Assembly: GCA_963821935.1 (NCBI GenBank)
Contig: CAWGFM010000004.1
Location: 806,001 to 870,000 of the forward strand
Direction of reading: 5' to 3'
Source of the DNA: JAOUEA01 sp963821935
Lineage (GTDB): Bacteria; Actinomycetota; UBA4738; HRBIN12
Length of the DNA stretch: 64,000 bases
Shown here: in pieces, positions 19,865-28,487 of the stretch
Numbering within the stretch: the first letter of the stretch is position 1
Layout of the letters: every line of letters starts with the position of its first letter
Position numbers and translations under genes: made by a program
The notes under the pieces: model-generated
Database searches by the model: none
Told to the model about the DNA's origin: nothing
The model's input: the letters and a program-made list of their open reading frames with translations, nothing else

Positions 19865-21820
19865 TTACCCAGGTTCCGGGGTCGCACGCCGGAGCGACGT
19901 GCCGATGGACTCGAGGGACGCCGGGTTCTCCAGGGTCGACAGATCGCCCGGGTCCTCACCGGTGGCGACGGCTCGGATGGCACGGCGCACGATCTTGGCG
20001 CTGCGCGTCTTGGGCAGCTCAGGGACGAGCACGATCCTGGACGGCGCGAATGACCGCCCGAGATGCTGTGCGACCTCATCTCGCAGCGCACCCTCGAGCT
20101 CGATCGAGGGGTCGATCCCCTGTTTCAGCACCACGAAGCACCAGATCGCCTCGCCCTTCACCGGGTGCGGAACGCCGACGGCAGCAGATTCGGCGACCGC
20201 AGGATGCGACCCCAGCGCGGCTTCGACCTCGGCGGGGCCCAGCCGCTTGCCGGCGACGCTGAGCGTGTCGTCGGAGCGACCGAGCAGGAACCAGGCCCCG
20301 TCCTCGTCGACGCGCGCCCAATCGCCGTGCACCCACACGCCCGGGAACCTGCGCCAGTACGTGTCGAGGTAGCGTTCGTCATCGCCCCACACGCCGCGCG
20401 TCATCGACGGCCACGGCTGACGGCACACCAGCTCACCCACCTCGCCCGGCGCGATCGGCTCACCTCCGGCACTCCAGACATCGACGTCCATGCCGAGCGC
20501 GGGTCCCCCCACGCTGCACTCGGCGATGGGCACCACCGGATGTGGCGACACGAAGCAAGCGCCCACTTCGGTGCCGCCGGAGAGGTTGATGACCGGACAG
20601 CGTCCCTGCGCGACATCGGCATACCAGCGGTAGGGCTCGGGGTTCCATGGCTCTCCGGTGGAGGCCAGGATCCGCAGCGACGACAGGTCATGGGCACGGA
20701 CCGGCTCGGTGCCGTGTGGCAGGAGAGCTCGGATCAACGTGGGCGAGACCCCCAGGGTCGTGACGCCGTGCCGCTCCACCACGGACCACAGACGGTCGGG
20801 GCCGGGATAGGTGGGCGCCCCCTCGGTGAGCAGCACCGTGGACCCGAGGGCCAGCGAGCCCACGATCTCCCACGGGCCCATGATCCAGCCGAGGTCGGTC
20901 ACCCAGTGGAGCACCTCGCCCCGATGCAGATCGACCTGGTAGGCCACCTCCTCCGCGATCTTCACCAAGAACCCGCCGTGCACATGGACGACGCCCTTGG
21001 GACGGCCGGTGGTCCCGCTGGTATAGCCGATGAAGAGCGGGTGCTCGGCCTCGAACATCGGGGCTGCCAGCTGGGAGGCGTGGCCGTCGACCACCTCCGT
21101 CCACCAGCGGTCGCGGCCAGGGGTCATCGGCGTCTCGTGCTCCGCAAGTCGTTCCCAGACCACGACGTGACGCACCCCTTCGACCGCGGCGACCGCTCGA
21201 TCGACGACGGTCTTCATGTCCACCGGAGCGCCCTTGCGCAGCGATGCGTTGGCGGTGATCACGATCGTCGCTCCCGCGTCGGCGAGTCGGGCGGCGACCG
21301 CGTCGGGACCGAATCCGCTGAAGATGGGCACCCAGATGGCGCCGAGCTTCGAACAGGCCATGACGGCGGCCACGGTTTCGATGGCCATCGGCATGAAGAT
21401 CCCCACCGTGTCGCGCGGCCGGACGCCCAGCGCCGCCAACCCGTTGGCGAGACGATCCGTCAGCCGCCGCAGCCCCGCGTAGGTGACGCGCTGGATCTCG
21501 CCGTCCTCGCCCTCCCAGACCACCGCGATCGCTCCGGGTGCACGGTCCGCCCAGCGATCGACGCACTGGTGGGCGAGGTTCAGGGTGCCACCCGGGAACC
21601 AGGTCGCCCATTCCGGTCCACGCGACAGGTCACGAACGCTCGAGTACGGCGTGTCGAACTCGATCTCCAGGTCCTGCACGACGGCGTCCCAGAACCACTC
21701 GGGGTCGGCGACGGCACGAGCTCGCAGTTCCTCGAAGGCGCCGATGCCATGGGTTCGCATCAGCCGCGTCACATTGGCACCGTCGATGGTGTCCTGCGTG
21801 GGGGTCCAGGCGATGTCCAC
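19865..21820 (-). CDS. AMP-forming acyl-CoA synthetase (acetyl/acetoacetyl-CoA synthetase-like)
   Basis: A 651-residue ANL-superfamily enzyme. Motifs are the P-loop YTSGTTGRPKGVVHVHGG near residue 250, SGGTEVG near 414, GDWARVDEDG with the conserved Asp near 496, and the C-terminal lysine motif PKTRSAKIVRR near 609. The N-terminal extension and LNLAHQCVDRWAD are typical of the acetyl-CoA/acetoacetyl-CoA synthetase branch. It activates a carboxylic acid to its CoA thioester. I chose GTG 21820 by homology and because the divergent thiolase start is only 23 bp away; upstream frame continues open but overlaps that gene. Confidence 0.88.
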   Translation of the reverse strand: MDIAWTPTQDTIDGANVTRLMRTHGIGAFEELRARAVADPEWFWDAVVQDLEIEFDTPYSSVRDLSRGPEWATWFPGGTLNLAHQCVDRWADRAPGAIAVVWEGEDGEIQRVTYAGLRRLTDRLANGLAALGVRPRDTVGIFMPMAIETVAAVMACSKLGAIWVPIFSGFGPDAVAARLADAGATIVITANASLRKGAPVDMKTVVDRAVAAVEGVRHVVVWERLAEHETPMTPGRDRWWTEVVDGHASQLAAPMFEAEHPLFIGYTSGTTGRPKGVVHVHGGFLVKIAEEVAYQVDLHRGEVLHWVTDLGWIMGPWEIVGSLALGSTVLLTEGAPTYPGPDRLWSVVERHGVTTLGVSPTLIRALLPHGTEPVRAHDLSSLRILASTGEPWNPEPYRWYADVAQGRCPVINLSGGTEVGACFVSPHPVVPIAECSVGGPALGMDVDVWSAGGEPIAPGEVGELVCRQPWPSMTRGVWGDDERYLDTYWRRFPGVWVHGDWARVDEDGAWFLLGRSDDTLSVAGKRLGPAEVEAALGSHPAVAESAAVGVPHPVKGEAIWCFVVLKQGIDPSIELEGALRDEVAQHLGRSFAPSRIVLVPELPKTRSAKIVRRAIRAVATGEDPGDLSTLENPASLESIGTSLRRATPEPG

Positions 21821-21843
21821 GCATCCACGGTATAACCGGGGGC
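21821..21843. promoter_or_regulatory. Compact bidirectional promoter between divergent synthetase and thiolase genes
   Basis: Only 23 bp separate the two GTG start codons. The centre GGTATAACC gives TATAAC for the plus strand (7 nt before GTG 21844) and TTATAC/TATACC for the minus strand (8-9 nt before GTG 21820). Both spacings suit leaderless transcripts starting at or next to the start codons. The final hexamer base deviates from TANNNT in both directions, so this is a moderate call. Confidence 0.45.
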
Positions 21844-22911
21844 GTGGAGCCACGGGTCGGGATCGTCGGCACCGGGTGGTCGGGATTCGCTCCCACCACG
21901 GGTGCGGTGTCCTACAAGGAGCTGATGTTCGAGGCGGCCGGCGCGGCCTACGCCGAGGCGGGCCTGGACCCTCGGACACAGATCGACTCGTTCGTCTGCG
22001 CCTCCGAGGACCTCGAAGAGGGCACCAGCATCTTCGATGAATACGTGCCGGACCAGCTCGGTGCCGTGCAGCGACCCGTCCAGACCGTGAGCTCCGACGG
22101 ATTGTTCGCGCTCGCGACGGGGGTGATGCTGATCCGGAGCGGTATCGCCTCGACGGTCGCCGTCGAGGCGCACTCGAAGGCCTCGAACGTGGTCTCGCAC
22201 GGACGCGTCGCTCGGTTCGCCATGGACCCGGTGCTCGATCGCCCGCTCGACATACCGGCCACCGCCATCGCCGGCCTGGAGATGCGGCGCTACCTCCATT
22301 CGTCCGGACGCTCGGTGACCGAGTGCGACGAGGCGGCGGTCCGCAACCGCGAGCACGCCGCCTCCAACCCGCGCGCCTCCTTCGCCTCGGTCCCCGAGGA
22401 CGCCGCGTCGCCGCTCTGGGAGCCCCTGACGGTTGGCCAGACCGCCGCCAGCGTCGATGGCTGCGTCGTGTTCGTGCTCGCCGCGGACGATCGTGCGGGC
22501 CTCGATCCGATCTGGGTCGACGGCATCGGCTGGAACCAAGACGCGCCGTCGTTGCAGAGCCGCGACTGGGAACGGGCAGCGGCGACGGCGCGAGCCGCCG
22601 AGGACGCCTACGCCCGCGCCGGCGTGACGCCGTCCGAGGTCGACGCCGCCGAGGTGGACGACACGTACGCGTACAAGCAGCTCCAGCACCTGGACGCCCT
22701 CGGCCTGCAGGGGCTGGATCCCGACCGGGTGGATCGCTCGGGAGGCGCGATCGGCGAGGGCCACCTTCACGAGGCGAACGGCCTCGCCCGCGCGCTCGGA
22801 GCCGTGGAACAGGTGCGGACGGGCGAGGCATCGACCGTCGTCGTGCAGGCCTGGCGCGGGGTGCCGAGCAGCAGCGCGGCCGTCGCGATCCTGCGCAGGG
22901 GAGATCGCTGA
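21844..22911 (+). CDS. Thiolase-like protein (SCP-x/Ltp type) without canonical nucleophilic cysteine
   Basis: A 355-residue thiolase-fold protein. The N-terminal RVGIVGTGWSGF and C-terminal GGAIGEGHLHEANG are recognisable. The segment that normally carries the acyl-accepting Cys (C-[AS]-[ST]-G) reads VSSDGLFAL at residues 82-90, with Ser in place of Cys. The GHP motif reads GHL, so its His is kept. Cys-lacking thiolase homologues such as the mycobacterial-type Ltp2 act as retro-aldolases together with DUF35 partners, and a thiolase-DUF35 fusion follows immediately. A lyase or non-catalytic role is therefore as likely as thiolysis. Start GTG 21844 is chosen because it begins the conserved strand. 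Confidence 0.78.
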   Translation: MEPRVGIVGTGWSGFAPTTGAVSYKELMFEAAGAAYAEAGLDPRTQIDSFVCASEDLEEGTSIFDEYVPDQLGAVQRPVQTVSSDGLFALATGVMLIRSGIASTVAVEAHSKASNVVSHGRVARFAMDPVLDRPLDIPATAIAGLEMRRYLHSSGRSVTECDEAAVRNREHAASNPRASFASVPEDAASPLWEPLTVGQTAASVDGCVVFVLAADDRAGLDPIWVDGIGWNQDAPSLQSRDWERAAATARAAEDAYARAGVTPSEVDAAEVDDTYAYKQLQHLDALGLQGLDPDRVDRSGGAIGEGHLHEANGLARALGAVEQVRTGEASTVVVQAWRGVPSSSAAVAILRRGDR

Positions 22912-24684
22912 GTGGCACGCCGGGTCGCGGTCATCGGCGCCGGCATGACGAAGTTCGTGCGGCGAGCGCAGGAGACGGGCAAGGAGCTCAGTTGGATCGC
23001 AGGCAAGGCTGCCCTGGACGATGCGGGCGTCGCACTGGCCGACGTCGATGCGGTGTGCGCTGGCAGTGCGCCCGACGCCTTCGACGGCGTGCACCGCAAG
23101 GGCGACTATCTGGCCGACGGCTCCGGCGCGTGGGGAAAGCCGTACATGCGAACGTTCGTCGGCGGCGGCACGGGCGTCTTCGTCCCCATCCAGGCCTGGT
23201 ACACGATCGCCTCAGGCATGGCCGACGTCGTGCTCGTGCTGGCCGAAGAGAAGATGTCGAGCTGCCAGCCACACCCGCAGGGCGCGTTCCTGACGATCTT
23301 CGACAACCTCATCGAACGACCGCTCGGGCCGAACCTGCTGTGGATCTTCGCGCTCGAGATGCAGCGGTACATGCAGACCTACGGTCTGGACAAGCGCGAC
23401 ATCGCAGCCGTCGCCGTCAAGAACAAGCGCAACGCCGCCGACCATCCCAGCGCGCTGCTGGGCCAGTCCGACATCACGGTGGACGACGTGTTGGCGTCAG
23501 AGGTGCTTGCGCATCCGGTGCAGCGACTCGACGTCTCGCCGATCAGCGACGGGGCCGTCGCGTTGGTCATGGCCAGCGAGGAGGCCGCGGCCAGGCTGAC
23601 CGACCGGCCCATCTGGGTCCAGGGCGTGGGCTGGAACCTGGACTCCACGTATTGGACCAACCGCGACCTCGCCTACCCGGACTACGTGGAGAACGCCGCG
23701 CGCATGGCCTACGACATGGCGGGCGTCTCCGAGCCACGAAAGCAGATCCACGTCGCCGAGCCCTACGACCCATTCGACTACAAGGAGCTCCATCACCTCG
23801 AGGGACTGCAGCTGTTCGACAAAGGGAAGGCGCCGGAGGCAGCCGCGGCGGGCATCACCGCGCGTGACGGCGACCTGCCCTGCTGTCCGAGCGGGGGCCT
23901 GCTGGGCGTGGGCAACCCGATCGCGGCCGCCGGCCTCATGAAGATCGCGGAGCTCTTCTGGCAGCTCCGCGGCGATGCCGGTGCGCGGCAGGTCCCCGGC
24001 ACCCCGGAGCGAGGGGTGGCGCAGGCGTGGGGCGACCTGATGCAGGTTGGCACCGTCGTCGTGATGGGCACCGGCGGCGGACCCATGACCACGGCCACAC
24101 GGCAAGGCGCTTCCCCCCCGGTCGCTCCTCGCGCCACTCCCCCGGTCGCTCCTCGCGCCACTCCCCCGGTCGCTCCTCGCGCCACTCCCCTGTCCGACGA
24201 GGCGTTCCGCGCGGCGCCGGGAGCCGTCGACCAGCGGCTCGATGCCGCCTACGAGTGGGACGTCGGCGAGGCGATGGGGGCATTCCTGCGCGGCATGAGG
24301 GACGGACGCATCGTGGCGACCACATGCGAGCGATGCGACCGCACCCTGGTGCCTCCGCGCATGTTCTGTGAACGGTGCTTCCGCCCCACCGACGGGTGGA
24401 CCGACGTGCCTGGGACCGGCACGGTCGAGACGTTCTCGATCTGCCATGTGCGGTGGGACATGGTGCCGCTGGATCCCCCAGAGATCCCCGCCGTGATCCG
24501 TCTCGACGGCACGAGCAACGGCGGATTCCTGCACAAGCTCAGCCAGGTGGAACCCGGCGAGGTGCGCATCGGCATGGCCGTGGAGGCGGTCTGGAAACCC
24601 GCGCCTGAGCGCGAAGGCTCGATCCTGGACATCGTCTCCTTCCGGCCTCGCGCCGTGATGGAACCTGAAGGGGGCGACGGCTGA
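22912..24684 (+). CDS. Thiolase-like domain fused to DUF35 (OB-fold, zinc-binding) domain
   Basis: A 590-residue fusion. Residues 1-400 are a thiolase-like domain in which the nucleophile region reads GGGTG at 84-88 (no Cys) and the usual GHP is GNP, so both the Cys and that His are missing. Residues about 402-425 are a repeated linker of PPVAPRAT units. Residues about 450-590 are a DUF35 domain with zinc ribbon CERCDRTLVPPRMFCERC followed by an OB fold. In steroid side-chain degradation, thiolase-like aldolases form complexes with DUF35 proteins; here the two are one chain. The GTG start directly follows the upstream stop, and the stop overlaps the next ATG. Confidence 0.82.
   Translation: MARRVAVIGAGMTKFVRRAQETGKELSWIAGKAALDDAGVALADVDAVCAGSAPDAFDGVHRKGDYLADGSGAWGKPYMRTFVGGGTGVFVPIQAWYTIASGMADVVLVLAEEKMSSCQPHPQGAFLTIFDNLIERPLGPNLLWIFALEMQRYMQTYGLDKRDIAAVAVKNKRNAADHPSALLGQSDITVDDVLASEVLAHPVQRLDVSPISDGAVALVMASEEAAARLTDRPIWVQGVGWNLDSTYWTNRDLAYPDYVENAARMAYDMAGVSEPRKQIHVAEPYDPFDYKELHHLEGLQLFDKGKAPEAAAAGITARDGDLPCCPSGGLLGVGNPIAAAGLMKIAELFWQLRGDAGARQVPGTPERGVAQAWGDLMQVGTVVVMGTGGGPMTTATRQGASPPVAPRATPPVAPRATPPVAPRATPLSDEAFRAAPGAVDQRLDAAYEWDVGEAMGAFLRGMRDGRIVATTCERCDRTLVPPRMFCERCFRPTDGWTDVPGTGTVETFSICHVRWDMVPLDPPEIPAVIRLDGTSNGGFLHKLSQVEPGEVRIGMAVEAVWKPAPEREGSILDIVSFRPRAVMEPEGGDG
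24115..24186 (+). repeat. Three perfect 24-bp tandem repeats encoding the thiolase-DUF35 linker
   Basis: The unit runs from CCCCCGGTCG to CGCGCCACT and repeats three times without mismatch (24115-24138, 24139-24162, 24163-24186). Each unit encodes PPVAPRAT in frame. Perfect identity at DNA level implies recent slippage expansion, and the copy number probably varies between strains. Confidence 0.9.
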
Positions 24685-25119
24685 TGGCACGCGCGATCCA
24701 CGGCGACCTCCCGGTCGGGTTCCGCTACACGCCCGGCGTTGCGAACACCGCGTTCTTCGAGGCGCTGCGAGACCGGGGGGTGCTCCTGGGCGCCCGGTGC
24801 GACGGTTGCGCCGTCACCTATCTGCCCGCGCGGCTCTTCTGCGAGCGGTGCTTCGAAGAGCTGGCCGCCGACACCGAGTGCGGCCCGGGAGGCACGCTGG
24901 AATCCTTCACGCTCGGGCACGTGGACATCGACGGCGGCCGGCTGGAGGAGCCCGATCGCCATCGGGCTGGTCCGCTTCGACGGCGCCGACACCGTGCTGA
25001 TGCACCGGCTGCTCGGCGTGGATGCGCCGGCGATCGGCATGCGCGTGAGGGCACGGGTCCGCGCGGAAGCCGAGCGGACCGCGTCGATCCTGGACCTCGA
25101 GGGCTTCGAACCGGCGTAG
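24684..25119 (+). pseudogene. DUF35 OB-fold protein with a single-base frameshift
   Basis: The frame from ATG 24684 gives a DUF35 zinc ribbon (CDGCAVTYLPARLFCERC) and runs to LESFTLGHVDIDGGRLEEP. The continuing OB fold (IAIGLVRFDGADTVLMHRLL, ending LDLEGFEPA) is in the +1 frame. Removing the G at 24954 joins the two halves into a normal ~144-residue protein. As written, translation would continue in the wrong frame to 25139. The gene overlaps the upstream fusion gene by one base, so two DUF35 modules are encoded in tandem. This is either a sequencing or assembly error or a recent inactivation. Confidence 0.8.
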
Positions 25120-25128
25120 CCCCGGGGA

Positions 25129-25501
25129 TCAGCCGATGACCCAGAACTCCTTGAACGGCGGGGTGATGTGCCATGTCGTCTCGGCGCCGGCAGGGAATCG
25201 AGGCGAGGACACCAGGACGGAGTTCCAACGTCGGCCCGCCGGTGATCTCGACGCGCGCCTCGCCTTCGAGGACGAGCAACGTCTCCCGCGACGGAGGGGT
25301 GTAGACGACCGGCTCCGAGGGCATCGCGCCCGCGAAACGCGACATGCCGGCGTCCAGTCCGACATCGGCGCACAGCACGTGCATGTCACCACCGACCTCA
25401 GGGTCGAACTCCCATTCGTCGGTGTCGGTGGTGGAGCAGAACACGCCTGGGTGGATCTCGCCCATCTCGTCGTCCCATCGTTCGGCGGTCCTCGGCACCA
25501 T
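25129..25501 (-). pseudogene. Cupin-domain protein with a single-base frameshift near its end
   Basis: From ATG 25501 the protein reads MVPRTAERWDDEMGEIHPG, then the cupin core (GDMHVLCADVGLDAGMSRF, TLLVLEGEARVEI, GVLASIP). It then shifts frame: the expected ending AGAETTWHITPPFKEFWVIG is in another frame. Dropping one base from the CCC/GGG run at 25193-25195 restores a complete protein of about 123 residues ending at 25129. Small cupins of this kind bind metal or sugars; function is not assigned. It lies 240 bp from the frameshift in the DUF35 gene, so local sequence quality is suspect. Confidence 0.7.
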
Positions 25502-25561
25502 AGTGCAAAGGCCGAGGACGTGCGGTCGCGCCGGGGCAGCGAGGTGCCGTAGGCTCCTTTC

Positions 25562-26719
25562 ATGGACTTCGAACTCACGGCCGAACAACAGGAGCTGCGC
25601 CGCACCGCTCGCAAGTTCGCCGACGACGTGATCGCGCCCGCAGCCGTGGTGCACGACCGCGAAGGTTCCTTCCCGCTGGAGATCGTGGCGCAGATGGCGG
25701 ACCTCGGCTTCTTCGGGCTCACCCTTCCCGCGACGCACGGTGGGTCCGATGCCGGCATGCTCACGACCGCCATCGTGCTCGAGGAGCTCGGCCGCGCCGA
25801 TCAGTCGACGGCGGTCACCGTCTCGGTTTCGGGAACGCTCGCCGGCGGCATGATCGCGCGGCTGGGCACCGACGCCCAGAAAGACCGGTGGCTGCCGGCG
25901 CTGGCGACGGGAGCGACCCTCGCCGCGTTCGCGCTGACCGAACCGGGTGGCGGCTCGGACGCCGGTTCGGTGGCGACGACCGCTCGACTCGAGCACGGGC
26001 ACTGGCAGCTCGACGGCACGAAGGCGTTCATCACCAACAGCGGCACACCGATCACCGGCATCCACATCGTGACCGCGGTGACCGATCCCGGCCAGGGGAC
26101 CAGAGGGCTCAGCTCGATCCTCGTTCCCGCCGGCACGCCCGGGCTCACCGTCGGCCCCTCCTACCGGAAGATGGGCTGGCACGCCTCCGACACCCACCCC
26201 CTCTCGTTCGACGGGTGTCGGGTGCCCGAGGATCACCTGCTCGGTGAACGCGGTCGTGGCTTCTCCCAGGCGCTCTCGTCGTTGGACGGAGGGCGGATCG
26301 GCATCGCCGCCATCTCGACGGGCCTCGCCCAGGCGTGCCTCGACCACAGCCTCGCGTATGCGTCCGATCGCGAATCGTTCGGCAAGAGGATCGGTTCCTA
26401 TCAGTTGATCCAAGCCAAGCTCGCCGACATGCGAGCCCGCACCGAGGCGGCGCGCCTGCTCACCTACCGCGCGGCGTGGCTGCGGGACCGGGGCGAACCC
26501 CACGTCGCCGACGCCGCGCTGGCGAAGCTAGTGGCCAGCGAAGCCGCAGTGTGGTGCGCGCGCGAGGCCGTGCAGATCCACGGCGGGGCCGGCTACATGG
26601 AGGACTCGCCCGTCGCGCGCTTCTATCGCGACGCGAAGGTGCTCGAGATCGGTGAGGGTGCCAGCGAGATCTTGCGACTGGTCATCGCGCGGGATCTGGG
26701 CGCGCCTGCCGCCGACTGA
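25562..26719 (+). CDS. Acyl-CoA dehydrogenase
   Basis: A 385-residue flavoenzyme with the acyl-CoA dehydrogenase layout: an N-terminal helical domain (MDFELTAEQQELRRTARKFA), the FAD/substrate motif AFALTEPGGGSDAGS near 121-135, KAFITNSG, and the C-terminal QIHGGAGYMEDSPVARFYRDAKVLEIGEG (split over residues about 338-366). The Glu in the last motif is the probable catalytic base. It performs alpha,beta-dehydrogenation of an acyl-CoA. TAGGCT at 25550-25555 is 6 nt before the ATG (leaderless). Together with the synthetase and thiolase-like genes it suggests fatty- or branched-acid breakdown. Confidence 0.93.
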   Translation: MDFELTAEQQELRRTARKFADDVIAPAAVVHDREGSFPLEIVAQMADLGFFGLTLPATHGGSDAGMLTTAIVLEELGRADQSTAVTVSVSGTLAGGMIARLGTDAQKDRWLPALATGATLAAFALTEPGGGSDAGSVATTARLEHGHWQLDGTKAFITNSGTPITGIHIVTAVTDPGQGTRGLSSILVPAGTPGLTVGPSYRKMGWHASDTHPLSFDGCRVPEDHLLGERGRGFSQALSSLDGGRIGIAAISTGLAQACLDHSLAYASDRESFGKRIGSYQLIQAKLADMRARTEAARLLTYRAAWLRDRGEPHVADAALAKLVASEAAVWCAREAVQIHGGAGYMEDSPVARFYRDAKVLEIGEGASEILRLVIARDLGAPAAD

Positions 26720-26726
26720 GCGGGTC

Positions 26727-27332
26727 GTGCCGCAGGGGACGTACTCGGTGCTCGGCGACGACCGTTCGCCGGTCGGATCGGAGGCGTTCCGGTGCGCGCC
26801 CGGTCCGATGGGCTGGCGATACTTCAGCGAGATCGAGACCGCCGACCCCTCATCACATCGGGAGATCGTGGACGTCGCCGTCGATCGAGACTGGCGCATC
26901 GCGCGGGTGCGGGTCGACACCGGCGAGCACGACATCCTGCTCGAGCCCGCCGGCGACGTGCTCGCCGGCTTCCGCGACCGCGAGCCGATCGAGATCGCGT
27001 GGGGCCCGCAGATGCATCTGGACTACTTCACCCCAGCGACCAACGCCATCACCGCGAAGCGTCTGCGCGACACCGCCGAGATCGACGTGATCTACCTGGC
27101 GCCGGCGACGCTCGAGGTCAGCCACGTCCAGCAGCGATACGAGCTGCTGGGACCCGAGCGCGTCGACACCCCGGCGGGCGCGTTCGAGGCGGCTCGGTGG
27201 CGGTTCACGGCGCTGGACTCGGGCTGGTCCGGCGATCTGTGGATGGCCGGAGACGTCGTGGTTGCCTACGACGAGCTCTTCACGCTGGAGGCGTACGAAG
27301 CCGGGGCGTCGGGCGCCCGACCGCTCCCGTGA
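26727..27332 (+). CDS. Hypothetical protein
   Basis: A 201-residue soluble protein starting at GTG 26727, 7 nt after the acyl-CoA dehydrogenase stop. It begins VPQGTYSVLGDDRSPVGSE and is rich in beta-strand-like segments (DWRIARVRVDTGEHDILLE, YELLGPERVDTPAGAFEAARW). The PAGxFEA segment resembles that seen in lipoprotein- or DUF3108-like beta proteins, but I cannot assign a family with confidence. It has no signal peptide or membrane helix. Co-transcription with the dehydrogenase and a strong hairpin just after the stop make it a credible gene and the end of the transcription unit. Confidence 0.65.
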   Translation: MPQGTYSVLGDDRSPVGSEAFRCAPGPMGWRYFSEIETADPSSHREIVDVAVDRDWRIARVRVDTGEHDILLEPAGDVLAGFRDREPIEIAWGPQMHLDYFTPATNAITAKRLRDTAEIDVIYLAPATLEVSHVQQRYELLGPERVDTPAGAFEAARWRFTALDSGWSGDLWMAGDVVVAYDELFTLEAYEAGASGARPLP

Positions 27333-27336
27333 CAGC

Positions 27337-27367
27337 ACGAGAGCCGGTCCTGTGGACCGGCTCTCGT
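27337..27367. terminator. Perfect long hairpin, bidirectional terminator
   Basis: A 14-bp perfect stem (ACGAGAGCCGGTCC with GGACCGGCTCTCGT) around a TGT loop lies between two convergent genes, 5 nt after the stop at 27332 and 27 nt from the stop of the YceI gene. There is no U-tract, but position and stability fit a rho-independent terminator serving both strands. Confidence 0.8.
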
Positions 27368-27393
27368 CGCGTCGGGAGATGGAACGACCGGGT

Positions 27394-27960
27394 TCAGCCG
27401 ACCTTCTTGGCCTCTACGTCGATCACGAGGTCGATCTTCTTGCTGACCAGGAACCCGCCGGTCTCGACGGCGACGTTCCACGTCAGGTCCCAGTCTTCGC
27501 GCTCGACCGTGGTCTTGGCCTCCGCGGAGAAGATCGTGTTGTCGTAAGGGTCTTGGCCCCAGCCCAGGAACTCACCGTCGAGCGTGATGGACTTGGTGAC
27601 GTCGCGGATCGTGAGGTCACCGACCAGCTCGAATGAGCTGCCGCCCGTATGCCGGATCGCGGTGCTCCGGAACGTCATGACGGGGTATGCATCGACCTCG
27701 AAGAAGTCGGCGCTCTTCAGGTGGTCGTCACGCTGCTCGAAGTTGGTCTGCACGCTGCCGGTCTTGACCTCGACTTCGACAGCGGAGGACTCGGGCGTCT
27801 CGCCGACCTCGACCGTGCCGGAGAAGTCCGTGAACCGGCCCCGAACCTTGGTGAGCATGTGCCGTGCCACGAACCCGACCTCGGTGTGGCTCGCATCCAA
27901 CTCGTATTTGCCTGCGGGCGGAAGCGACACGCCGTCGATCTCTCGAGCTTCCTGTGCCAT
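27394..27960 (-). CDS. YceI family protein
   Basis: A 188-residue protein with YceI hallmarks: YELDASHTEVGFVARHMLTKVRG (residues about 19-41), FTDFSGTVEV, SADFFEVDAYPVMTFRST and DLTIRDVTKSITL. YceI proteins form a lipocalin-like barrel that can bind isoprenoid lipids. No signal peptide is seen, so it is probably cytoplasmic, as in many actinobacterial versions. GGGAGG lies about 6 nt before the ATG. It is divergent from an HxlR regulator. Confidence 0.92.
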   Translation of the reverse strand: MAQEAREIDGVSLPPAGKYELDASHTEVGFVARHMLTKVRGRFTDFSGTVEVGETPESSAVEVEVKTGSVQTNFEQRDDHLKSADFFEVDAYPVMTFRSTAIRHTGGSSFELVGDLTIRDVTKSITLDGEFLGWGQDPYDNTIFSAEAKTTVEREDWDLTWNVAVETGGFLVSKKIDLVIDVEAKKVG

Positions 27961-28121
27961 GTGAACCTCCCTGAGTCCGACCGCCGCCTCATGCCGCGGT
28001 TCCCTCTGTCCTTGAGCTAACCGAACCCCAGCTACTATCTATTCCAGAGTTGGTCGCCGGGCTGGCGAACCGGGAACGAACCTCACTCGCCGGCCACGGC
28101 CCTGCCATGATGGGATCGCCG

Positions 28122-28457
28122 ATGACGATGGAAACGCATCATGAGAGCCCGATCTGCGAGCACTTCCAGCGCGCGTCCGAGTTCATCGGCAAGCGCTGGA
28201 ACCCCCAGATCGTGCGGGCGCTGCTGAGCGGGGCGCAGCGATTCGGCGAGCTGAAGGCGGCGATCCCCCAGATCAGCGACGCCCTGCTGTCCGACCGTCT
28301 CAAGGAGATGGAGGCGGCCGGGATCGTGACCCGCACCGTCACGCCAGACACGCCCGTGCGCATCGACTACCGACTCACCGAGCGGGGCCGTGATCTGTCC
28401 ACCGTCATGGACGAGATCGCCAAGTGGGCCGAACGCTGGGCGACGACCCCCGCGTAG
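28122..28457 (+). CDS. HxlR family transcriptional regulator
   Basis: A 111-residue winged-helix regulator from ATG 28122 (ATGs at 28107 and 28110 are also possible). It carries ICEHFQRASEFIGKRWNPQIV, whose N-terminal Cys is at the position of the redox-sensing Cys in YodB/CatR-type members. LLSDRLKEMEAAGIVTR is the recognition/wing region. HxlR proteins respond to quinones, aldehydes or thiol stress. It is divergent from the yceI-like gene, so regulation of that gene is plausible. Confidence 0.85.
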   Translation: MTMETHHESPICEHFQRASEFIGKRWNPQIVRALLSGAQRFGELKAAIPQISDALLSDRLKEMEAAGIVTRTVTPDTPVRIDYRLTERGRDLSTVMDEIAKWAERWATTPA

Positions 28458-28487
28458 CCGCCTCGGCCGTTGGACTACGCTTTGCCC

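Noticed and set aside
24115..24186. Short tandem repeats considered as a CRISPR array
   Set aside because: Units are contiguous with no spacers, in frame and coding.
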